This document shows, piece by piece, positions 17,912 to 25,266 of a stretch of 64,000 bases of DNA. Origin of the DNA: Streptomyces cyaneus (GTDB lineage: Bacteria; Actinomycetota; Actinomycetes; Streptomycetales; Streptomycetaceae); contig NZ_ML138678.1 of NCBI RefSeq assembly GCF_004028635.1, forward strand, positions 1,434,810-1,498,809, read 5' to 3'. The translations under genes were made by a program, and so were the position numbers. The notes below the pieces were generated by a model. That model saw only the letters and a program-made list of their open reading frames with translations. It searched no databases and had not been told where the DNA came from. Every line of letters begins with the position of its first letter. The first letter of the stretch is position 1.

Positions 17912-19270
17912 ATGAACACAGCGGACCTTGGGCTGCCGGTAGACGTTCCCTCGACGGCGCTCTTCACGGATCAGTACGAGTTCACGATGCTGCAGGCCGC
18001 CATGAAGGCGGGCACCGCCGAGCGGCGGAGCGTCTTCGAGGTCTTCACCCGGCGGCTGCCCGAGGGGCGGCGCTACGGCGTCGTGGCCGGCACCGGCCGT
18101 GTGCTGGACGCCGTCGAGAACTTCCGCTTCGACGCCGACGTCCTCGGGTTCCTGCGGGAGCGGCGGATCCTCGACGAGGAGACCCTGGAGTGGCTCGCCG
18201 GCTACCGCTTCTCCGGCGACATCTGGGGCTACCCCGAGGGCGAGGTCTACTTCCCGGGCTCGCCGATCATGCGGGTCGAGGGCACCTTCGCCGAGTGCGT
18301 GCTGCTGGAGACGGTGATCCTGTCCATCCTCAACCACGACTCCGCCATCGCCGCGGCCGCCTCGCGCATGTCGTCGGCCGCCGGGGAGCGCCCGATCATC
18401 GAGATGGGCGCCCGGCGCACGCACGAGCTGGCCGCGGTGGCCGCGTCCCGCGCCGCGTACGTCGGCGGCTTCACCTCCACCTCCGACCTGGCCGCCGGGT
18501 TCCGCTACGGCATCCCCACCGTCGGCACCAGCGCCCACGCCTTCACCCTCCTGCACGACCGCGAGCGGGACGCCTTCCAGGCCCAGGTGAACTCCATGGG
18601 CCGCGGCACCACGCTGCTCGTGGACACCTACGACGTCGCCGAGGCGGTCCGTACGGCCGTGGAGGTCGCCGGGCCCGAGCTGGGCGCCGTCCGGATCGAC
18701 TCGGGCGACCTGTTGCTGGTCGCGCACCGGGTCCGGCAGCAACTGGACGAGCTGGGCGCGACGAGCACGAAGATCATCGTGACCTCCGACCTGGACGAGT
18801 ACGCCATCGCCTCGCTGGCGGCGGCGCCGGTGGACGCGTACGGCGTGGGCACCCAGTTGGTGACCGGGTCCGGGCATCCGACCTGCTCGATGGTCTACAA
18901 GCTGGTCGCCCGCGCCGAGTCCGCGGACTCCGGGGCGCCGCTGGTGCCGGTGGCGAAGAAGTCGAGCGGCGGCAAGACCTCCATCGGCGGCCGCAAGTGG
19001 GCCGCGCGCCGCCTCGACGAGTACGGCGTGGTGGAGGCCGAGGTCGTCGGCACGGGGCCGGTGCCGGACGGGCTCGCCGACCGGCAGCTGCTGGTCGAGC
19101 TGGTCAAGGGCGGTGACGTGGTGGCCCGTGAGCCGCTGGACGTCGTACGGGACCGGCACACGGCCGCTCGCGCGAGTCTGCCGCTGTCCGCCACCCAGCT
19201 CTCGCGCGGGGAACCCGTCATCCCGACGGAATATGTCAACGGGCGCACGGGGAGCCGGACGGGGTCGTGA
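17912..19270 (+). CDS. pncB: Nicotinate phosphoribosyltransferase
   Basis: About 452 residues; converts nicotinate and PRPP to nicotinate mononucleotide in NAD salvage. Signatures in order: STALFTDQYEFTMLQAA (N-terminal active-site segment), FFEV-type VFEVFTRRLPEGRRYGVVAG, MGARRTHELAAVAASRAAYVGGFTSTSD, GTSAHAF with the catalytic His, and RIDSGDLLLVA. An upstream in-frame ATG at 17891 exists; 17912 is preferred since homologues start MNTADLG. The isochorismatase-fold nicotinamidase follows 136 bases downstream on the same strand, so the two make a complete nicotinamide-to-NaMN route. Confidence 0.95.
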   Translation: MNTADLGLPVDVPSTALFTDQYEFTMLQAAMKAGTAERRSVFEVFTRRLPEGRRYGVVAGTGRVLDAVENFRFDADVLGFLRERRILDEETLEWLAGYRFSGDIWGYPEGEVYFPGSPIMRVEGTFAECVLLETVILSILNHDSAIAAAASRMSSAAGERPIIEMGARRTHELAAVAASRAAYVGGFTSTSDLAAGFRYGIPTVGTSAHAFTLLHDRERDAFQAQVNSMGRGTTLLVDTYDVAEAVRTAVEVAGPELGAVRIDSGDLLLVAHRVRQQLDELGATSTKIIVTSDLDEYAIASLAAAPVDAYGVGTQLVTGSGHPTCSMVYKLVARAESADSGAPLVPVAKKSSGGKTSIGGRKWAARRLDEYGVVEAEVVGTGPVPDGLADRQLLVELVKGGDVVAREPLDVVRDRHTAARASLPLSATQLSRGEPVIPTEYVNGRTGSRTGS

Positions 19271-19295
19271 AGTGAGTGCGCCCGGCGCGCTCACT
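19271..19295 (+). terminator. Terminator-like hairpin after pncB
   Basis: AGTGAG-GCGC pairs with GCGC-CTCACT beginning right at the pncB stop. It has one mismatch and no T tract, so it may only weaken read-through into pncA. Confidence 0.55.
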
Positions 19296-19406
19296 CCATG
19301 CCCCCTCCCGCAGGGCACCCGAAGTCTCTAGGCTCGGAAGTTCACGGCCGGGCCCGCACGCTTGCACCGTCCCGACCTCAGCGTCCATAACCGAAGGACA
19401 CCGACC

Positions 19407-19997
19407 ATGCGCCGCGCCTTGATCGTCGTAGATGTGCAGAACGACTTCTGCGAGGGGGGCAGCCTCGCGGTGCCCGGCGGCGCCGATGTGGCCGCCGCCG
19501 TCACCGAGCTGATCGGGCAGGCGGCCGGGTCCGGCTACCAGCACGTCGTAGCCACCCGCGACCACCACATCGCGCCCGGCGGCCACTTCTCCACGAACCC
19601 CGACTTCGCCCACTCCTGGCCCGCGCACTGCGTCGCCGGCACGGAGGGCGTCGGCTTCCACCCGAACTTCGCCCCGGCCGTCACCTCCGGCGCGATCGAC
19701 GCCGTGTTCGACAAGGGGGCGTACGCGGCGGCGTACAGCGGGTTCGAGGGAGCCGACGAGAACGGGGTGAGGCTGGCGGACTGGCTGCGGGCCAGGGAGG
19801 TGACGGAGGTGGACGTGGTGGGCATCGCCACGGACCACTGCGTGCGCGCTACCGCGCTGGATGCGGCGCGGGAGGGCTTCCGTACGCAGGTCCTGCTGGA
19901 TCTGACCGCGGGGGTGGCCACGGAGACCACCGAGCGGGCGCTGGAGGAGATGCGCGAGGCGGGGGTCGAGCTGTCCGGGAAGCCGGTCGTCGCGTAA
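19407..19997 (+). CDS. pncA: Nicotinamidase (isochorismatase-like hydrolase)
   Basis: A 196-residue amidase that releases nicotinate from nicotinamide. The catalytic triad is visible: Asp in IVVDVQNDFCEGG, Lys in VFDKGAYAAAYS and Cys in GIATDHCVRATALDA. Metal ligands lie in RDHHIAPGGHFS. Its location next to pncB supports nicotinamidase over other isochorismatase-fold activities. The ATG follows GAAGGACACCGACC, a good ribosome site. The 23-bp imperfect duplication just past the stop (19999-20044) resembles others in the window. Confidence 0.95.
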   Translation: MRRALIVVDVQNDFCEGGSLAVPGGADVAAAVTELIGQAAGSGYQHVVATRDHHIAPGGHFSTNPDFAHSWPAHCVAGTEGVGFHPNFAPAVTSGAIDAVFDKGAYAAAYSGFEGADENGVRLADWLRAREVTEVDVVGIATDHCVRATALDAAREGFRTQVLLDLTAGVATETTERALEEMREAGVELSGKPVVA

Positions 19998-20070
19998 CCG
20001 CTCGGCGGGGGTGCCGCGCAGCGCTCCGCGGGGGTGCTGCGAATGGCCGTCTGGCGGCTGCGGCGCCGTC

Positions 20071-20108
20071 GTGGCTGGTCGCGCAGTTCCCCGCGCCCCT
20101 TTAGGGCG
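20071..20108. repeat. Dispersed Streptomyces intergenic hairpin repeat, copy B
   Basis: TGGCTGGTCGCGCAGTTCCC then CGCGCCCCTTTAGGGCG, the reverse complement of the element at 6282-6322, including the flanking GGCTGGTCGCGCAG. It lies between pncA and the small hypothetical gene, as a probable 3' structure for either gene. A 23-bp tandem duplication (19999-20044) also sits here directly after the pncA stop. Confidence 0.75.
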
Positions 20109-20157
20109 TTGCCGAACCGTCGCCGATTTTGTCAGGGCTACCTCAGGTCCTGAGTCC

Positions 20158-20505
20158 TCACGCCGGCGCCGCGGGCCGCCTCAGCAGTGCCCTGATCGGG
20201 TGCCACAGCTCCTGTGCCAGCTCCGGGCCGCCCATGGCGACACCGTTGTCGGGTGCCGTTCGCCATATCAGGCCGTCCGGGTGGTGCAGGACCGCCGTGA
20301 TCTCGTCCGGGGTCGGTGGGGCCGCGTTGCCGCGCAGGTAGACCGCCCGCATGCCCAGGTTGCGGAGCCTGGTCAGGGCTCGGGCGCGGTTCTGGGCGTG
20401 GACGAGGACACGGACGCAGCCCGTGCCGTCGGCGGTGGGTCTGGGCAGGTTCAGCGCCACCACCACGCTGCCGGTCGGCAGCTTGCAGAAACCTCCTGCG
20501 GCCAT
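20158..20505 (-). CDS. Small conserved hypothetical protein
   Basis: A 115-residue protein with no signal or membrane segment. The middle PRPTADGTGCVRVLVHAQNRARALTRLRNLGMRAVYLRGNAAPP and the end ELWHPIRALL look like a compact alpha/beta fold, but no known motif was recognised. The ATG has a GGGGGTG-type ribosome region upstream. It is a single gene, with a hairpin (copy B of the dispersed repeat) behind it. GC skew and codon use are typical for the genome, so it is likely real. Confidence 0.6.
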   Translation of the reverse strand: MAAGGFCKLPTGSVVVALNLPRPTADGTGCVRVLVHAQNRARALTRLRNLGMRAVYLRGNAAPPTPDEITAVLHHPDGLIWRTAPDNGVAMGGPELAQELWHPIRALLRRPAAPA

Positions 20506-20602
20506 GCGGTCACACCCCCGTGCGAGTCGGTGTCAGGGTCTGGATCAAGGTCGGCGTGCGTACCGGTGTCAATAACGGAGGCACAGGGTGCACCTAAACA
20601 CG

Positions 20603-20636
20603 ATCGGCGGCAACCCGCCAGGGGGCTGCCGCCGAT
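20603..20636. terminator. Hairpin in the pncA-sapA-like intergenic region
   Basis: ATCGGCGGCA pairs with TGCCGCCGAT around a 14-nt loop. Rather isolated, about 100 bp upstream of the small hypothetical gene; no transcript end was assigned with certainty. The 486-bp region 20506-20991 holds this hairpin and, nearer the exoprotein gene, a comparatively A/T-rich stretch (20850-20930) that probably contains its promoter. Nothing else was recognised. Confidence 0.4.
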
Positions 20637-20991
20637 AGCACTCTGACCTGCGGAAACTCCGACCTCTCCACTGACGGGCCATCTTCGTCCAAGATCAAAA
20701 AGCGGGCGCTCCCCCGGCCGGCGACGCCGATCCTGGCGGCGGTGTCAATGACCTGGGAGGCCGACGGGCGAGGCGGACGTGCGAGACCTGGCGGCCGAAA
20801 AGGAGAGGGCCCGAATACCCCGCACGACAAATTCCTGACTTGCCGGAATTCCTCAAATGGATTGCCGTCTTCTCACTTCATGATCCATAGCCGACGCTAT
20901 TAGAAAGCTCAAGACTTGTAAAAGAGAGCGCTCCCCGCCGACAATCTTCCGGACCGATCAGATCAATAGATCCATATCGAGGGGGGAAGGC

Positions 20992-21399
20992 ATGCGCAGA
21001 AAACTGGGCGCGGTTGCCACCGTGCTGGCCACCGCTGCGACGGCCGTCATCGTGGGAACCGGCACCGCTCATGCGGGCGCTTACGGCTGCCCGGGAAATC
21101 AGATCGAGGCCGTGAACGTCAACTCCGGAGGAAAGACGTACGGCACTCTCCGGCTCTACTGGGACAGCTCGAGCGGTAAGAACTGTGCCGTCATGGTCAA
21201 GAACAACAGCCTCATTCCTGGCACCAGATACATCTATGTCCAGGTCCAGAACATCAGTACCGGGGAGCAGCACCGGGACGGCCAGGACTACTCCTGGTAC
21301 GCGGGTCCCGTCGACGTCCCAGGGCGCGGAGACTGCGTCTGGGCGAGCGGCAGCATCGAAGGCTACGGGGGTGTCGCAACCCATGACCACTGCGGATAG
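20992..21399 (+). CDS. Secreted spore-associated-protein-like exoprotein
   Basis: A 135-residue protein with a signal peptide (MRRKLGAVATVLATAATAVI, cut after AHA). The mature part is Tyr/Ser-rich and beta-strand-like: GGKTYGTLRLYWDSSSGKNC, YIYVQVQNISTGEQ, SWYAGPVDVPGRGDCVW and Cys at both ends (AYGCPG, HDHCG), four Cys in total. This is similar to spore-associated protein A (SapA) of S. coelicolor by shape and motifs, so a role outside the cell during development is plausible; none is proven. GAGGGGGGAAGG precedes the ATG. The gene is A/T-richer than its neighbours. Confidence 0.75.
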   Translation: MRRKLGAVATVLATAATAVIVGTGTAHAGAYGCPGNQIEAVNVNSGGKTYGTLRLYWDSSSGKNCAVMVKNNSLIPGTRYIYVQVQNISTGEQHRDGQDYSWYAGPVDVPGRGDCVWASGSIEGYGGVATHDHCG

Positions 21400-21418
21400 T
21401 CGTCCGCCGTCATGAATG

Positions 21419-21456
21419 AAGGGGCCCGTCGTTGCGAATGCACGACGGGCCCCTTT
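21419..21456. terminator. Bidirectional terminator between the exoprotein and M6 protease genes
   Basis: GGGGCCCGTCGT pairs with ACGACGGGCCCC over a short loop, followed by TTTTCTTT on the plus strand and flanked by AA on the other. It serves both converging genes and is a textbook intrinsic terminator. Confidence 0.9.
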
Positions 21457-21469
21457 TCTTTCGCCTGTA

Positions 21470-23812
21470 TCAGGACTTCGAGACCTCGACGGTCATCGTG
21501 TTCCCGGACAGGCTCTCCTGGAGAATGCGAATTCGGGTCCTGGTGTCCGGCACATCGACCCCAGCGGTCTTGGTGGCCTCATACCAGTAGGTTCCCTTGT
21601 GGTCGTCGAAGGTCGAGACCCCCTTCTGCGACTTGATTTTCACCGCGACATCGGCGTTGTGCAGCGTGAGCCCGTCGGTCCGATACAGGCTGAACGGCGA
21701 GTCGAAGCTCTGAATCCTGTTGCGCATGAGCGTGCCGTCGGCCCACTTCATGGGGGTCGGGTGCGAGTCGACCGGGAGGACGAGGCCGGCGCCCGGGTGC
21801 TTGCTGGTGTTGTTGTCCGCCTGGGAGGTGTCCCACAGCCAGATCAGCAGGCCGTTCTGGTACGCGTAGTGCTCCACCCAGTCCGGACGGGTCGACGAGA
21901 AGCCGAAGTTGTACGGGCCCGTCTTCAGGGTCTTGTCGTACGACACGTACTGACGGTTCTCGGCGATGTAGTACTGCGCGTAGTCGTCCGTGATGGACCC
22001 GCCGATGCGCTTGAAGCCCTTGGTCGCCCAAGCGGTGTCCGCGGACTCGGCGTTGTCGGAGAACAGCGCCGCGCCGTCGGCGGTCACGGTGATCTCGTCG
22101 GCCGCGAAGCCCTTCTGGGCCACCCCGCCGTCGGTCTGGTAGCGGAAGCGCAGGTCGATCTTCTTGCCCGCGTAGGCGTCGAGCGGGAAGACCAGCTTCT
22201 TGTACGCGTCCACCGTGCCGGTGAGCGCGGGCTTGCCGCTGGCGTCCTTCGGGAGGGCCGCACCGTCGACCGTGCCGTCGAGCGCCGTCCAGTTGGCGCC
22301 GCCGTCGGTCGAGACCTCGGTGTAGAGGTAGTCGAACTCGGCCTCGATGTCGTACCAGCCGTCGAGGGTCAGCGAGGCGGCCGACTTGCCCGTGAGGTCC
22401 ACGGAACGGGTCAGCGTGTTGGCGAGGTTGTCGCCGCTGCCGCTCCACCACTGGTTCGCGCCCTGCGCCGGCTTGACGATCTCGGTGGTGACCGTCTTCT
22501 TGGGCAGCTCGACCACGAGGGCCTGCTTGTGCCGGGTGTTGTACTCGGCCACGCCCAGCTTGTGCTCGGACTCCGTGGCGGCCTTGGCCCGGTCGTAGTT
22601 CAGCCAGCCCAGCTGGAGCTTGTCCCAGGCGGTCATGTCGCCGGGCAGGTCACCGATCTCACCCTTGCCGGTGCCGAGCCAGGAACCGGAGGACATCAGG
22701 GTCCAGAAGCCGGTGGAGTTCTCGCCGCCGGAGGTGTCGTAGTGGTCCGGCAGACCGAGGTCGTGGCCGTACTCGTGGGCGTAGACGCCGAGTCCGCCGT
22801 TCTCCGGCTGGACCGTGTAGTCGCCGACCCAGATGCCGGTGGAGCCGATCTGCGCGCCGCCCAGCTTGTTGTCGGCGGGGCCGGTGGCACCGGCGTCGGT
22901 GCCGAACGCGTACCAGCGGTGGGCCCAGATCGCGTCGGTGCCCTGCGCGCCGCCGCCCGCGGACTCGTCCTCACCGGCGTGCACGACCTGGAAGTGGTCG
23001 ATGTAGCCGTCGGCCTCGTTGAAGTTGCCGTCGCCGTCGAAGTCGTAGCGGTCCCACTGGTCGAACTGCGCCACGTCCGCCTTGATCTCGGCGTCGGTCT
23101 TCCCAGCTGCCTTCTGCTGGGCGACCCACGCGTTCAGACCGTCGCTGACGACGTTCCAGACGCTGGAGCAGTTGGTCTGGCCGCAGGCGTTGTTGCCGTA
23201 ACGGGCCTCGTTGTAGGGGACCTTGACCCAGTCGGTGACCTCGCCCTCGACCGAGTAGCGGCCCGAGGACTGCTTCTCGTAGTACTTCTTCAGCGACTCG
23301 GTCTTCTTGCCGGTGCCGAAGTAGAGGTCCTGGTAGTGCTTCTGGTTGTAGTCCGCCTGCCAGGCCGTCGAGTTGTCCTTCTCGCGGTCGGGCTCGGCTA
23401 TCTGGTTGTGGGCGGGGCCGGCCGTGCCACCGAACTCGCTGATCTTGTCGCCGAACTCGACCAGGATCGTGAATATCCTGTCGGTCTTCTCACGGCCCAG
23501 CTCGACGTACTTGCTGTCGCCCTTCTTACTCTTGAGCTCGACGACCTGCGAGCCCGCGCGCTCCTTCACCTTGGCCTTGCCGGATATGACCTGGTTCAGG
23601 GCTTCTTCGCGCTGGGCCTCCTGGGTCTTGCTCAGGGGGCCTTCCAGGTCGTGGTCGGCGTGAGTGTGCTCCGCCGGGTCGTGCCGCTCCACGGACGCCG
23701 TCGGCGCGCCTTCGTCGGCCTGAGCCACCGCGAAGGTCGAGAACGTCGCCGCGGTCGTCGCGAGCGCGACGGCGGTAGCCGCCGCTCTGAACGTCCAGGG
23801 TCTGCTGGTCAC
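21470..23812 (-). CDS. Secreted immune-inhibitor-A-type M6 zinc metalloprotease
   Basis: A 780-residue exoenzyme. Signal peptide (MTSRPWTFRAAATAVALATTAATFSTFAVAQA) then a charged pro-region and an M6 catalytic domain whose zinc motif is HEYGHDLGLPDHYD (H-E-x-x-H with a third ligand Asp). The Ca-binding-like stretch QWDRYDFDGDGNFNEADGYIDH precedes it. The C-terminal half contains beta-rich domains (VDLTGKSAASLTLDGWYDIE, AGKKIDLRFRYQTDGG) as in InhA. GTG start follows GGAGGAAGC. It is probably secreted by Sec and activated outside the cell. It is not linked to other protease genes. Confidence 0.92.
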   Translation of the reverse strand: MTSRPWTFRAAATAVALATTAATFSTFAVAQADEGAPTASVERHDPAEHTHADHDLEGPLSKTQEAQREEALNQVISGKAKVKERAGSQVVELKSKKGDSKYVELGREKTDRIFTILVEFGDKISEFGGTAGPAHNQIAEPDREKDNSTAWQADYNQKHYQDLYFGTGKKTESLKKYYEKQSSGRYSVEGEVTDWVKVPYNEARYGNNACGQTNCSSVWNVVSDGLNAWVAQQKAAGKTDAEIKADVAQFDQWDRYDFDGDGNFNEADGYIDHFQVVHAGEDESAGGGAQGTDAIWAHRWYAFGTDAGATGPADNKLGGAQIGSTGIWVGDYTVQPENGGLGVYAHEYGHDLGLPDHYDTSGGENSTGFWTLMSSGSWLGTGKGEIGDLPGDMTAWDKLQLGWLNYDRAKAATESEHKLGVAEYNTRHKQALVVELPKKTVTTEIVKPAQGANQWWSGSGDNLANTLTRSVDLTGKSAASLTLDGWYDIEAEFDYLYTEVSTDGGANWTALDGTVDGAALPKDASGKPALTGTVDAYKKLVFPLDAYAGKKIDLRFRYQTDGGVAQKGFAADEITVTADGAALFSDNAESADTAWATKGFKRIGGSITDDYAQYYIAENRQYVSYDKTLKTGPYNFGFSSTRPDWVEHYAYQNGLLIWLWDTSQADNNTSKHPGAGLVLPVDSHPTPMKWADGTLMRNRIQSFDSPFSLYRTDGLTLHNADVAVKIKSQKGVSTFDDHKGTYWYEATKTAGVDVPDTRTRIRILQESLSGNTMTVEVSKS

Positions 23813-24205
23813 TTGCTTCCTCCCCCGCGTCCGGGCACGCGGAAGGAAGGGTCCTGGTCATGGAGGTTTCCGCGCGCGCCTGATCAACGCGTGTAGTCAA
23901 GTGACGACATTTGACTAGAGGTTAAGGAGAAAAGACAGACCTTGACTTGCACAGGTCAATTGCACTATGCGAAGTCGATGTTCGTTTAGCGGACAACGAC
24001 CTTTCGGGCAATGGGCGCGTGGCGCCGTCCACCTACTGGACGGCATGACTCCGTGCGCCCCCTGTGCACCGGCACTGTTGGTTAGGTCACGCTTACGGTT
24101 TGTTCCCCTCGGGCATGCACGCGGTTAGAGTCGGATGGCGGAACGCCCGGACGTCGGCGGAAAGCCAGGCCGAGACCCCCGTGCACCCCTGATTCCGAGG
24201 ACACG
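23813..24205. other. 393-bp intergenic region with an A/T-rich promoter patch
   Basis: The part nearest the M6 protease (23885-23975) is unusually A/T-rich and contains TTGACT-like boxes and GCACTATGC, which look like promoter material for the protease or its neighbour. The remaining 200 bases towards the small membrane protein show no recognised RNA, operator or repeat. Confidence 0.4.
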
Positions 24206-24463
24206 ATGATCATGCCTCGTCCGACTACCGCACAGCTCTCCTACGGCTCGTGCACCGTGATCTTCTCGACGCTCGCCATGTTGCTGCTGTCCCAGACGAG
24301 TTCGGGCGTGGGGATCGCGGTCATCGCCGTCTCGGCGCTCATGCTCGGGCTGCTGGTCGCCATGACGGTGCCCATGCCGAAGAGGCCCCGCGTGGTGGCG
24401 GTGCGCAAGCCCGCCGGCGCGGAACGGGAACAGGCGGAGGAGCCCGTGCTGACGCGGCCCTGA
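24206..24463 (+). CDS. Small two-helix membrane protein
   Basis: An 85-residue protein. Two hydrophobic helices (VIFSTLAMLLLSQTSS and GVGIAVIAVSALMLGLLVAMTV) are joined by a short turn and followed by a basic tail (PKRPRVVAVRKP) then an acidic end. The ATG (24206) is preceded by GAGGACACG; a second in-frame ATG is two codons on. No domain is recognised. It is convergent with the RDD gene, with a 17-bp tandem-repeat array in between. Confidence 0.7.
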   Translation: MIMPRPTTAQLSYGSCTVIFSTLAMLLLSQTSSGVGIAVIAVSALMLGLLVAMTVPMPKRPRVVAVRKPAGAEREQAEEPVLTRP

Positions 24464-24465
24464 CC

Positions 24466-24533
24466 CACCTCAGGTGTTGGTCCACCTCAGGTGTTGGTCC
24501 ACCTCAGGTGTTGGCCCACCTCAGGTGTTGGTG
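24466..24533. repeat. Four tandem 17-bp units over the end of an RDD gene
   Basis: CACCTCAGGTGTTGGTC is repeated four times in register (24466, 24483, 24500, 24517), the third and fourth copy with one change each. The fourth copy contains the TGA stop of the RDD gene on the minus strand. The core CACCTCAGGTG is nearly palindromic. The unit appears to have been amplified outward from the gene's 3' end. Confidence 0.92.
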
Positions 24534-25177
24534 CTGACCACCACCGTCTTCGCCGCCTTGTCGTGCAGGCCCTGTTTGTAGGGCCGGTCGAAGAAACTCC
24601 AGCCGCCGCAGATCACGGTCCAGATGCAGGCGCAGCAGAACGCGAACGGGATCCACAGCACCGCCGCCCGGATCAGCGCGGTCTGCACGGAGGGCGTGGC
24701 GCCGTTGTCGAGGTTGGCCACCCGCATGTTGAGCAGCTTCTTGCCGAGCGTCTGCCCCGCCCTGACGGTCATGTAGGTGTCGTAGCCGATGAAGAGCAGA
24801 GCGGCGATCAGCGACTGCACGAAGGACTTGCTGTACTCCACGTCGTCGGCGTCCACGTCGTACTCGGTGACGCCGAAGCCCCAGGTGAGCAGCCAGACCA
24901 CGACTCCCACCAGGATCATGTCGATGATCCGCGCGAGCGTGCGCTTGCCGCTGTCGGCGAGTGGCGGCATCCCGGCGAGCGGGTCGGTGGGGTAACCGCC
25001 GCCGCCGTACGGGTCCCCGCCGTAGGGGCCGCCGCCGGAGGGGGGCGGCGGCTGGCCGCCGTACGGGGGCTGTTCGCCGTACGGCGGGCCCGCGCCCTCG
25101 GACGGCGGGGGCTGCTTCCTGAACGGGTCGTCTTCCGGAGGCTGCTGACCGGAGCCGGGAGGCGGTTCGCTGCTCAT
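24521..25177 (-). CDS. RDD-family membrane protein with Pro/Gly-rich N-terminus
   Basis: About 218 residues. The first 75 are Pro/Gly/Tyr-rich and likely disordered (PPPPSGGGPYGGDPYGG). The rest is an RDD domain with hydrophobic segments LARIIDMILVGVVVWLLTWG, SLIAALLFIGYDTYMTVR, AAVLWIPFAFCCACIWTVIC and the conserved TLGKKLLNMRVAN. The ATG was chosen at MSSEPPPGSG, where no long in-frame extension has a ribosome site. It lies 89 bases downstream of a second RDD gene on the same strand and may be cotranscribed. RDD proteins are of unknown or transport-related function. Confidence 0.85.
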   Translation of the reverse strand: MSSEPPPGSGQQPPEDDPFRKQPPPSEGAGPPYGEQPPYGGQPPPPSGGGPYGGDPYGGGGYPTDPLAGMPPLADSGKRTLARIIDMILVGVVVWLLTWGFGVTEYDVDADDVEYSKSFVQSLIAALLFIGYDTYMTVRAGQTLGKKLLNMRVANLDNGATPSVQTALIRAAVLWIPFAFCCACIWTVICGGWSFFDRPYKQGLHDKAAKTVVVSTNT

Positions 25178-25266
25178 GGCCCGAGTCGACCGCGAACCCC
25201 CCGGCTTCGCATCCGGCGCGGGGCCGTCCGGAGTACGGAATCGTCCGGGCCGGTTGCCGTATGCGG

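Noticed and set aside
20594..20830. 78-codon minus-strand frame upstream of the exoprotein gene
   Set aside because: Runs through a hairpin, no ribosome site and no recognisable motif; left unannotated.
21416..23896. 826-codon plus-strand frame opposite the M6 protease
   Set aside because: Low-complexity Val/Gly/Arg product; the minus strand has the signal peptide and zinc motif.
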